Below are positions 52,301-60,360 of a DNA stretch of 64,000 nucleotides, in pieces (the first letter of the stretch is position 1; each line of letters starts with the position of its first letter). This DNA comes from RPQJ01 sp963777725 (GTDB lineage Bacteria > Pseudomonadota > Gammaproteobacteria > Steroidobacterales > Steroidobacteraceae). The position numbers and the translations under genes are program-made. A model generated the notes under the pieces. It worked only from the letters and a program-made list of their open reading frames with translations, did no database searches and was not told the DNA's origin. Location of the stretch: NCBI GenBank assembly GCA_963777725.1, contig CAVZRR010000020.1, positions 310,001-374,000 of the forward strand, written 5' to 3'.

Positions 52301-53057
52301 CGCAGAGTCCTGCCAGTGGATCGTGGGTGCGTCGGTAGGGCCGCCAGGCGCCTTCCGTCTGAGCCAGGCGGTCGGCGACGATCCACAGCACGTGGCGGTT
52401 GAAGCCGAGCCCGATGTGGCTGCCGGGCACGCGAATGTTCTCGTGGTCGCGGGGATCGCCGTCGAGCGTCGCCTGCGCCGGCGGCACGAAGCCGTCGTGC
52501 TCGGAATAGATGCAGGTGGACGGCACCGGCGGCGGCGCCCGCATCGATCGCGAGCGCGACCGGGCCTGGTGTGCGACCGGACCCATCGGCTGCGACAGGA
52601 CCCGGTACATCGCCTTGACGCCCCGCGGCGGGCGCAGGTCGGGGTCGAGCCGCAGCGGGCTGCCGAGCGAGATCGCGGTGCGTACGCAGGCCGACGCCAC
52701 GTGCGCCACGTAAAAAGCGAACACGCCACCGAGGCTCCAGCCGACCAGGCTCACCTTGCGGCGGTGCCGGTGATGCAGGTAGCGGACCTTCTGCTCGACG
52801 ACCTGCGCGAATTTGCGGTTGAAACCGACATTGCGCCCGAGGCCCCAGGTCTCGACGTGGTGCCCGCGCGACGTGAGGAAGGCGCGCAGCGGCTCGAGCG
52901 AAACGTCGCCCGCTCCAAAGCCGGGCAGTAGCAGCACGGGGTGCCCATCGCCGAGCGGTGCGCGCCCGAGCAACGGCAGGCTCAACAGCATCTCGCCCAT
53001 CTCGAAGCCGGCGCGGGCCTCGAGCAGCGTGAGCAGCGGGCGCGGCAGCTTGCTCAT
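52272..53057 (-). CDS. Alpha/beta hydrolase (lipase/esterase-like)
   Basis: A 261-residue hydrolase. The nucleophile elbow GWSLGG follows KVSLV, the oxyanion loop HPVLLLPGFG lies near residue 40, and GSHIGLGFNRH near the C-terminus holds the catalytic histidine. Expected activity is hydrolysis of acyl esters. It starts inside the stop of the wax-ester synthase gene (ATGA overlap), suggesting paired synthesis and turnover of storage lipid. Confidence 0.8.
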   Translation of the reverse strand: MSKLPRPLLTLLEARAGFEMGEMLLSLPLLGRAPLGDGHPVLLLPGFGAGDVSLEPLRAFLTSRGHHVETWGLGRNVGFNRKFAQVVEQKVRYLHHRHRRKVSLVGWSLGGVFAFYVAHVASACVRTAISLGSPLRLDPDLRPPRGVKAMYRVLSQPMGPVAHQARSRSRSMRAPPPVPSTCIYSEHDGFVPPAQATLDGDPRDHENIRVPGSHIGLGFNRHVLWIVADRLAQTEGAWRPYRRTHDPLAGLCDGRLRLFPG

Positions 53058-54467
53058 CGGGCGCGGGCCGTCCGCCGGCGTCGGGTCAGCAGGTCGATCT
53101 CCAGCTTCACGCCCTCGGCCAGGTCGCGCAGGTCGGGCAGCGCGCTGCGCGCGCCCGTGAGCCCGAAGAAGAGCTTGCCGTCATAGCTGTACACGGTGAT
53201 GTTGAGCGCGCAGCCATGATAAGGGATCGACACGGGAGCGTACGTGAGCGCCCGGGCACCCGCCACATACAGCGGCGTTGGCGGTCCGGCGACGTTGGAG
53301 ATGATCAGGTTGAACGGCAGTGGCAACCGCGACAGCACTGCGTCGCTTGCCCAGCACGCGGGCGAGGCTCCCGAGCAGCCAGGGCAACCCGATCGAGGGC
53401 AGGTCCCCCGGCATCAGCGCCCTGGCGCGTTCGGCGGCGGCTTTGGCCTCGAGAGATGACGCGTGGATCGCGCGCAGCCGCGCCTGCGGCGCGTCGATGC
53501 CGGTGTGCAGATCGAGCGCCATGAACGAGACCTGGATCGAGTGGTCGACGTTGCCCGGCTCGCGGGTCGAGAACGGCACCGCCGTCCTGAGGGACGTGGC
53601 TGGCAACTTGTCGTGCAGGATCAGCCAGCGTCGCAGTGCGCCGGCACTGGCTGCCAGGATCACGTCGTTGACGGTCGCCGAGTGGATCCGCGCGACGGAC
53701 TTGACCTGTGCGAGATCGCATTCGACCGACGCGAAGCTGCGCTCGCCCGAGATCGCGACGTTGAGCGGCGTCCGCGGCGCTGATGACGGACCGCCTGGAG
53801 CCCGAGTGAGCAGCGCGTCCCGCGCGCCACGAAACGTGTCGGGGAGCTGGCCCGCGAGACCGCCGATCAACCGCGGCAGGCGGCCGAGTTCTGCGACCTG
53901 GTGGCGCAACCCGGCGAGCAACAGGTCGGTGGTGGTCACATGTTCAACCTGCGGCAGGCGCGGCGGTCGTGTGCTGCGTCTGGCAGGTCGTGCCGCCGTA
54001 TCGACGAAGGATCGCAGGAACAGCTGCGCCGAGGCGCCGTCGAGTCCGGCGTGGTGCGTCTTGACGTACAGCGCCAGGCGTCCGCCCTCGAGGCCTTCGA
54101 TGACGTGCAGTTCCCAGAGGGGGCGTTCGCGGTCCATCAGCGGCGTGTGCAGGTCGGCGACGCACTCCTCGAGCTGGTGCTGGCTGCCGGGCGCGGGCAG
54201 CACGGTTCGGCGGACGTGGTAGTCGAGGTCGGCCCGACCGGCCAGCCACATCGGATTGGCGGCATTGAACGGCAGCGCGGCGACGTGCCGTGTGAACACC
54301 TCGCTGCGGTCGAGCCGCGCCGCGATCAACAGCTTCAAGCGGCGGAAGAACGTGCGGCCCGCCTGCCGCGAGGGCGGGTCGAGCACGAACACCGCGCCGA
54401 CGTGCATCGGCGTCGCGGCGGTTTCGAGCTGCAGGAATGCCGCATCGACGGCCTTGACTGGTTTCAT
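53054..54467 (-). CDS. Second wax ester synthase/diacylglycerol acyltransferase (one apparent +1 shift)
   Basis: Starts at the ATG at 54467. The catalytic HHxxxDG reads HHAGLDG at residues 138-144, PLWELHVIEGLE precedes it, and the IISNVAGPPTPLY block follows near the C-terminus. A surplus base at 53342 (CGA/CGC) splits the frame; corrected it is 470 residues. It shares no basic tail with the paralogue at 12595. The start overlaps the acyl-CoA ligase stop by 4 bases, and the stop overlaps the hydrolase start by 4 bases. The ligase supplies acyl-CoA and this enzyme makes wax ester or triacylglycerol. Confidence 0.87.
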
Positions 54468-56017
54468 GCGACTTTCGACGGTGGCGGGCCGCCGCTCTCC
54501 ACGTAAAGCCGGTGCAGTTCTCGCTTGAGGATCTTGCCCTGCGGGCTGAGCGGTAGCGCGGGCACGATGCGCACGTCGCGCGGCACCTTGTAGCGCGCGA
54601 GGCGCGCGCGACAGTGCTCCCGAATGCGTTCGGGCTCCAGGTGCTGGCCGGGTTGCAGCACCACGAGCGCCAGTCCCGCCTCGCCCCATTTACGGTCGGG
54701 CACGCCGATCACTGCGCACTGGCTGACGGCGTCGAGGTCGTCGATCACGTCCTCGACCTCGGCGGGGTAGACGTTTTCGCCGCCCGAGATGTACATGTCC
54801 TTGATCCGGTCGACGACGAAAATGATGCCCTGCTCGGTCATGCGGCCGGCGTCGCCGGTGCGGAACCAGCCGTTGGCGGTGAATGCCGCGGCCGTCGCCT
54901 CCGGGTCGTGCCAGTAGCCCGGCGTCACGCCGGGGCCGCGGACCTGGATCTCGCCGACGCGATTACGAGGCAGCTCCAGCCCGTGCTGGTCGCCAATCTG
55001 CACCTTCACGTGCATCAGCGGGTGCCCGGCGGAACCGATCTGCTCGCGGGCTTTCTCGGGCGGCGTGAAGGAGACGCTGAAAGCCTCGGTCATGCCGAAC
55101 GATTGCGACAGCACGAGCCCCTTCGCGGCCCAGGTCTCGAGCAGGTGCAGCGGCACCGGCGCGGCCCCGACGCCCGCCACCTCGAGCGTCGGAAACGATG
55201 CGGTGGCGAATTCGGGTCGCTGGCTCATCAGCTGGTACGTCGCCGGCACGCCGACCGTGTGCGTGACCTGCAGGCCGGGATCGGTCAGCATCGCGAGGCA
55301 CGCGCCCGCGTCGAACGTCCGCATGACCAGCACGGCGCCGCCGTAGTGGAACGACGGCATGGCCAAGGCGTTGAGACCCGCCGCGTGGAACAGCGGCGAG
55401 TAGGTGAGGGTGCGCGTGCCGGCGCGGATGCGCGCGTGCAGGGCCGCGTGGACGACGATGTTGTGGGTCATCCGGTGCGTGTAGATGACACCCTTCGGCC
55501 GTCCGGTCGTGCCGGACGTGTAGAGCAGCAGGTTGATCGTGTCGAAGTCCGCATGCTCCATCGCGACCAGCGGCTCGTGCGCGGCGATCAGTTGCTCGTA
55601 GCGACAGGCCGCGTGACCCGGGACACGTTCGAGCGTCGGCGCGTGCGCGAACGCGAGCAGCGACGCGAATTCCGCGTCGTGCAGCACGACGCGCGGCTCG
55701 CAGTGCTCGAGGATGGCCGCGGTTTCGTGCGGCGACAACCGCCAGTTCATCGGCACGAAGATCGCGCCGAGCTTCCAGCACGCGAACATCGCCTCGAAGT
55801 GGTCGGTGCCATTGCGCGCCAGGAACGCGACGCGGTCGCCGTGCTCGACGCCGAAGCGCTCGCGAAGTGCCGTCGCGAGCCGGGTGGCGCGGTCGTTGAA
55901 TTCGCCATAGGTGAGCCAGCGCTGCGTGGCGAGGTCGACCGCGGCGAGCCGGCCGGGGTCGAACTCGGCGTGGTAGGCCAGCCAGTCGAAGACCGGATCA
56001 GTCTGATTGCGACGCAT
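54464..56017 (-). CDS. Long-chain-type acyl-CoA ligase (AMP-forming)
   Basis: A 517-residue ligase with the P-loop YTSGTTGRPKGVIYTH, the core QSFGMTEAFS, the hinge GDAGRM and the C-terminal SPQGKILKREL. The ATG at 56017 gives the normal N-terminus (MRRNQTDPV). It is the first gene of a chain with the wax-ester synthase, hydrolase and hemolysin III genes, all on the minus strand with overlapping junctions. Expected role: activation of fatty acids for storage-lipid synthesis. Confidence 0.87.
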   Translation of the reverse strand: MRRNQTDPVFDWLAYHAEFDPGRLAAVDLATQRWLTYGEFNDRATRLATALRERFGVEHGDRVAFLARNGTDHFEAMFACWKLGAIFVPMNWRLSPHETAAILEHCEPRVVLHDAEFASLLAFAHAPTLERVPGHAACRYEQLIAAHEPLVAMEHADFDTINLLLYTSGTTGRPKGVIYTHRMTHNIVVHAALHARIRAGTRTLTYSPLFHAAGLNALAMPSFHYGGAVLVMRTFDAGACLAMLTDPGLQVTHTVGVPATYQLMSQRPEFATASFPTLEVAGVGAAPVPLHLLETWAAKGLVLSQSFGMTEAFSVSFTPPEKAREQIGSAGHPLMHVKVQIGDQHGLELPRNRVGEIQVRGPGVTPGYWHDPEATAAAFTANGWFRTGDAGRMTEQGIIFVVDRIKDMYISGGENVYPAEVEDVIDDLDAVSQCAVIGVPDRKWGEAGLALVVLQPGQHLEPERIREHCRARLARYKVPRDVRIVPALPLSPQGKILKRELHRLYVESGGPPPSKVA

Positions 56018-56083
56018 CGACTCCCCGCACGGGGGCCATCTCGAGGCCAATGACACCGGCATTCTGGCCCAGCGACGGGACCG

Positions 56084-56111
56084 CCGGGGTAGCGATCTTC
56101 ACGTACCCCGG
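56084..56111 (-). terminator. Candidate hairpin downstream of metY
   Basis: Perfect 8-base arms (56084-56091 and 56104-56111) with a 12-base loop lie 27 bases after the metY stop. No T-tract follows, so the terminator role is uncertain. Confidence 0.35.
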
Positions 56112-56137
56112 TGTCGTCGCTCGCGAGCGTCCCGCGC

Positions 56138-57409
56138 TCAGGCTGCAGCCAGGGCCTGTTCCAGGTCGGCCAGCAGGTCGTCCACGTGCTCGATGCCCAC
56201 CGACAGCCGCACCATGTCCTCGCTGACGCCGGCTTTCTCGAGCTCCGCGGGATTCAGCTGGCGGTGGGTCGTGCTGGCGGGATGGCAGGCCAGCGACTTC
56301 GCATCGCCGATGTTGACGAGGCGCACGAACAGCCGCAGCGCGTCCTGGAACCGGGCGCCCGCCGCGAGGCCGCCCTCGATGCCGAACGTCAGGATGCCCG
56401 ACGCCCGGCCGCCCATGTATTTCTGCGCGAGCCCGTGGCTGGGGTGGTCGGGCAGGCCGGCGTAGTTGACCCAACGCACCTTCGGGTGTTTCTGCAGGTA
56501 GCGAGCGACGGCGAGCGAGTTCTCGCAGATGCGGTCCATCCGCAGCGCGAGCGTCTCGATGCCCTGCAGGATCAGGAAGCTGTTGAACGGCGAGATCGCC
56601 GCGCCCATGTTGCGCAGCGGCACCACACGAGCGCGACCGATGAAGGCGGCCGGGCCGAAGGCGTCCGTATAGACGACCCCGTGATACGAAACGTCGGGTG
56701 TGTTGAGCCGCGGGAACTTGTCGGCGTGCTGCTTCCACGGGAAGTTACCCGAGTCCACCAGGGCGCCACCGATGCTCGTGCCGTGGCCGCCGAGGTACTT
56801 CGTCAGCGAGTGGATCACGATGTCGGCGCCGTGCTCGAACGGGCGGCACAGGTAGGGCGACGGCACCGTGTTGTCGACGATCAGCGGGATGCCGTGGCGG
56901 TGCGCGACTTCGGCGAGTGCGGCGAAGTCCGTGATGTTGCCCGCGGGATTGCCGACCGACTCGCAGAAGATCGCGCGCGTCTTCGCGTCGATCAGCTTCT
57001 CGAAGGACGCCGGGTCGCGGTGATCGGCGAACTTCACCGTCAGCCCGTACTGGGGAAACGTGTGCGCGAACAGGTTGTAGGTGCCGCCGTAGAGCGCCGT
57101 GGAGCTGATCACGTTCTGGCCGGCTTCGGTGATCGTCTGCAATGCGTAGGTGATCGCGGACTGCCCCGAGGCCACGGCCAATGCGCCGACGCCGCCTTCG
57201 AGCGCCGCGACGCGCTTCTCGAGCACGTCGGTGGTCGGGTTCATGATGCGCGTGTAGATGTTGCCGGCGACCTTGAGGTCGAACAGGTCGGCGCCGTGCT
57301 GCGTATCGTCGAACGCGTAGGACGTCGTCTGGTAGATCGGCACCGCGACGGCCTTGGTGGTCGGATCCGGCGCATAGCCGCTGTGGACGGCAAGGGTCTC
57401 GAATTTCAT
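56138..57409 (-). CDS. metY: O-acetylhomoserine (or O-succinylhomoserine) sulfhydrylase
   Basis: A 423-residue fold-type-I PLP enzyme. The PLP lysine is in HSLTKYLGGHGTSIGG; the N-terminal VPIYQTTSYAFDD and IYTRIMNPT are diagnostic of MetY. It makes homocysteine (or methionine precursors) from acetylhomoserine and sulfide. The ATG at 57409 has GAGG upstream. It is divergent from the heme-type receptor gene across a 120-base region that contains a possible FNR/Dnr-like site. Confidence 0.9.
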   Translation of the reverse strand: MKFETLAVHSGYAPDPTTKAVAVPIYQTTSYAFDDTQHGADLFDLKVAGNIYTRIMNPTTDVLEKRVAALEGGVGALAVASGQSAITYALQTITEAGQNVISSTALYGGTYNLFAHTFPQYGLTVKFADHRDPASFEKLIDAKTRAIFCESVGNPAGNITDFAALAEVAHRHGIPLIVDNTVPSPYLCRPFEHGADIVIHSLTKYLGGHGTSIGGALVDSGNFPWKQHADKFPRLNTPDVSYHGVVYTDAFGPAAFIGRARVVPLRNMGAAISPFNSFLILQGIETLALRMDRICENSLAVARYLQKHPKVRWVNYAGLPDHPSHGLAQKYMGGRASGILTFGIEGGLAAGARFQDALRLFVRLVNIGDAKSLACHPASTTHRQLNPAELEKAGVSEDMVRLSVGIEHVDDLLADLEQALAAA

Positions 57410-57481
57410 GGGAGGCCTCGGGAGAAGGAACCGGGGCATTGTCAGGCCATCGGGCCCGTGCTGTCGCCCCTTGAGAACCAA

Positions 57482-57495
57482 TTGACCTGAGTCAT
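57482..57495. promoter_or_regulatory. FNR/Dnr-like palindrome upstream of the heme-type receptor
   Basis: TTGAC-N4-GTCAT, one base off a perfect palindrome and nearly identical to the site before nirS. It lies 34 bases before the receptor start and 73 bases before metY. The match could be chance. Confidence 0.35.
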
Positions 57496-57528
57496 GGTGC
57501 CTTTCGTGCCGTGGTGCAGAATTGCACT

Positions 57529-59754
57529 ATGCCTTCACGCAAGCTTCAAACCGAAATCCGCTGCCTGGCGGTTGCGATGGCCGCCACCGCGGCCTCCGGC
57601 GCGAGCCTGGCGCAGGACGCCGGTGGCAGCTCGCCGGAAGCGGGCCTGGAGACGGTGACCGTCTACGCCCGCCGTCTCGTGCCGATCGCGCAGGTGGCTG
57701 CGACGGTCACGGTGATTCCGCGGGAAACGATCGATCGCACGCTGGTGACGGACATCCGCGATCTCGTGCGTTACGAACCGGGTCTGACCGTCCGCAACGA
57801 TCCGTTCCGCTTCGGCCTCGACACGATCTCGGTGCGCGGCGTCGGCGGCAATCGCGTCGCCGTCGAAGTGGACGGCATCCCGGCCGCGGGCGGCTTTGCG
57901 GTCGGCAGTTTCGGTGACTCCGGGCGCAGCTTCGTCGACCCGGCGTTCATCGAGCGCGTCGAGGTGCTGCGGGGCCCGGCGTCGTCGCTCTACGGCAGCG
58001 ACGCCATCGGCGGTGTCGTGGCGATGACGACCACGACGCCCCGGGACCTGCTCGGCGGCGACCGTACCCGGGGCCTGCGCAGCGAGGGCGGCTACTCGGG
58101 CGCCGACGAGGGGTGGCATGCCGTCGCCGTTGGTGCAGCGGAGACGGGCGCTGCGCGCCTGCTGTTCGGCTACGCGCACCGGACCGGCAATGAACTCGAC
58201 TCCGCAGCCGACGTGACGCCGAACCCGCGCGACTATGCGAGCGACGCGCTGCTCGCCAAGGCCGAGTGGCGCGACATGCCGGGCGGGCCGCTGACGCTGG
58301 CGGGCGAGGCGAGCCTGATCGATCAGCAGACGTCGATCGACGCGTTCCTCGGACTGCCGGGAACGCGCTTCGTCAATTCGACACTGCTCGAAGGGGACGA
58401 CCAGGCCGAGCGCTATCGGCTGAGCGCGAGCCAGAAGCTCGCGCCCCGCGCGGCCTTCGACAACGCCGACTGGCGGGTCTACGCACAGGGCACCGACACG
58501 CGCCAGGACACGCTCGAGCAACGGCGCGCCGTGCCGCCGCGCACGCCGCCGGTCGAGATCACGCGGCGCTTCGAACTCGAGGACCGCACGCTCGGCGCCG
58601 AGTTCACGGCCGTCAAGGCCTTCGATGGGACGAGCCAGATCCACACCGTGGTCTACGGCGTCGAGCTCGCGCAATCCCAACTGGAAGAGCGTCGCGACGG
58701 CCTGCAGACCGACCTGAGTTCCGGTAATTCGACCAGCGTGATCCTCGGCGAGAGTTTTCCGCTGCGCGACTTTCCGGTCAGCGACGTGACACGCGTGGGC
58801 GCCTTCGTGCAGGACGAGCTGCAATTCGGCGATTCGGGCTGGACGCTGATTCCAGCGTTGCGGGCGGACTATTACGAGCTCGAACCGCAGCCCGACCGCC
58901 TGTATCGCGAGGACAACCCCAATGCGACCCCGGTCGGCGTCGATGACTTCTCGCTCGCGCCGAAGCTCGGCGTGACGCGCAGCTTCGAGAACGGCTTGGG
59001 CCTGTTCCTGCAGTACGCGCGCGGTTTTCGCGCACCGCCGCCGGAGGACGTCAACATCGGCCTCGACCTGCCGCTGTTCAACGTGCGCGCCATCCCGAAT
59101 CCCGATCTCGAGCCGGAGACCAGCGACGGCTATGAACTCGGCCTGCGCTGGAATGCGCCTGGGGTCGCGTTCACGGCGAGCCTGCACTACACGGATTACG
59201 AGGACTTCATCGAGTCGAAGGTGAACCTGGGGCCGGATCCCGACAGCGGTGTCACGCTGTTCCAGTCGCAGAACATCGCCGAGGCGCGCATCTACGGTGC
59301 GGAACTGGGCCTCGACTGGCGTGTCGGGGACCATGCCCCGGCGCTGGAGGGCTGGACTACGCGGCTGGCCGCCGCCTGGACTCGGGGCGAAGACCGCGTG
59401 AGCGACGAGCCTCTCAATTCAGTGGACCCGGCCAGCGCCGTGCTGTCGTTGCGTTATGAAGCGCCCACGGGTCGCTGGGGCAGTGAGCTCGTGACGACGG
59501 CGGTCGCGGCGCAAAGCGAGGTCGACGACAGCCGCGTCGATCTCTACGAAACCGGCGGCTACGTCACGCTCGACCTGCTCGCGCATTACGACTTCGGCCG
59601 CGGGCTGCGCATCAACGCAGGCTTCTTCAACCTCGCCGACGCGGAGTACATCGAGTGGTCGGACGTGCGTGGCCGCGTCGTCGGCGATCCGCTGATTCCG
59701 TACTACACGCGTCCGGGACGCAATGTCTCGGTCACGCTCCACTGGCGGCTCTGA
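57529..59754 (+). CDS. TonB-dependent heme/hemoprotein-type receptor
   Basis: A 741-residue receptor. A signal peptide (about 29 residues) is followed by LETVTVYARR, a plug (VEVLRGPASSLYGSDAIGG) and a barrel containing ARGFRAPPPED and IPNPDLEPETS, which fit the FRAP/NPxLEP pattern of heme and hemoglobin receptors. The C-terminal strand is VTLHWRL. It imports heme or a related iron source. The cd1 nitrite reductase nearby is a heme enzyme, so shared anaerobic control is possible. Confidence 0.85.
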   Translation: MPSRKLQTEIRCLAVAMAATAASGASLAQDAGGSSPEAGLETVTVYARRLVPIAQVAATVTVIPRETIDRTLVTDIRDLVRYEPGLTVRNDPFRFGLDTISVRGVGGNRVAVEVDGIPAAGGFAVGSFGDSGRSFVDPAFIERVEVLRGPASSLYGSDAIGGVVAMTTTTPRDLLGGDRTRGLRSEGGYSGADEGWHAVAVGAAETGAARLLFGYAHRTGNELDSAADVTPNPRDYASDALLAKAEWRDMPGGPLTLAGEASLIDQQTSIDAFLGLPGTRFVNSTLLEGDDQAERYRLSASQKLAPRAAFDNADWRVYAQGTDTRQDTLEQRRAVPPRTPPVEITRRFELEDRTLGAEFTAVKAFDGTSQIHTVVYGVELAQSQLEERRDGLQTDLSSGNSTSVILGESFPLRDFPVSDVTRVGAFVQDELQFGDSGWTLIPALRADYYELEPQPDRLYREDNPNATPVGVDDFSLAPKLGVTRSFENGLGLFLQYARGFRAPPPEDVNIGLDLPLFNVRAIPNPDLEPETSDGYELGLRWNAPGVAFTASLHYTDYEDFIESKVNLGPDPDSGVTLFQSQNIAEARIYGAELGLDWRVGDHAPALEGWTTRLAAAWTRGEDRVSDEPLNSVDPASAVLSLRYEAPTGRWGSELVTTAVAAQSEVDDSRVDLYETGGYVTLDLLAHYDFGRGLRINAGFFNLADAEYIEWSDVRGRVVGDPLIPYYTRPGRNVSVTLHWRL

Positions 59755-59757
59755 ACC

Positions 59758-60228
59758 TCAGTACGGCGTCCCGTCCCGCCGCGTGTACTTGTGCGGCTGT
59801 CCCGGCGGATTCCACAGCAGGTCGACGTCCGGATAGACGACCGCATCGGCTGGATCGCGATTGCTGATCTCGAGATAGACCGCAGGCACCTTGCCGCGAT
59901 TCACGAGCTGGTGGCCATCGCCGGATCCGGCCTTGAAGCCGGCGCAGGTGCCAGCCACGAGGGTCTGCTCGCCGGCGTCGGTGCGCAGCACGAGTTCCCC
60001 TTCGAGAAGATAGATCAGCTCCTCCTCGTGTGAGTGCCAGTGGCGCATCGAGGATTCGGTGCCCGGCATCAGGGTCGTCAGGTTTACGCCGATCCGCGTC
60101 AGCCCGAGCGCGTCGCCGAGTGGGCGCTTCTCGCGCGGCAGCACCCGCGACCGGAATGGTTCCGGGTAGCCTGAATGCGTGCGGGGCTCGACGGAAGCCG
60201 GGTCCAGGGCCGGTAAGCGGAGAGGCAT
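59758..60228 (-). CDS. Cupin-domain protein
   Basis: A 156-residue single-domain cupin. The metal-binding histidines and glutamate are in HWHSHEEELIYLLEGE and GDGHQLVN. No substrate can be named; such proteins range from isomerases to sensors. It converges on the heme receptor gene with 3 bases between the stops, and is separated from nirS by a clear terminator. The ATG at 60228 directly follows a short ribosome site. Confidence 0.75.
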   Translation of the reverse strand: MPLRLPALDPASVEPRTHSGYPEPFRSRVLPREKRPLGDALGLTRIGVNLTTLMPGTESSMRHWHSHEEELIYLLEGELVLRTDAGEQTLVAGTCAGFKAGSGDGHQLVNRGKVPAVYLEISNRDPADAVVYPDVDLLWNPPGQPHKYTRRDGTPY

Positions 60229-60286
60229 CGCGTGCTCCGGTCGGGAAGGTGGGCGAAGGATACTACTGGAAGGCGGCGGCTCCACC

Positions 60287-60321
60287 CAAGAAAACGGCCC
60301 TGCCTCTCGCGAAGCAGGGCC
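60287..60321 (-). terminator. Rho-independent terminator of nirS
   Basis: On the minus strand, 8-base GC-rich arms (GGCCCTGC and GCAGGGCC) with a 10-base loop are followed directly by GTTTTCTT. It begins 40 bases after the nirS stop, an ideal intrinsic terminator. Confidence 0.85.
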
Positions 60322-60360
60322 GGAAGTGCGCCCCCTAGAGGGCTCACGCAGGGAGGATCG

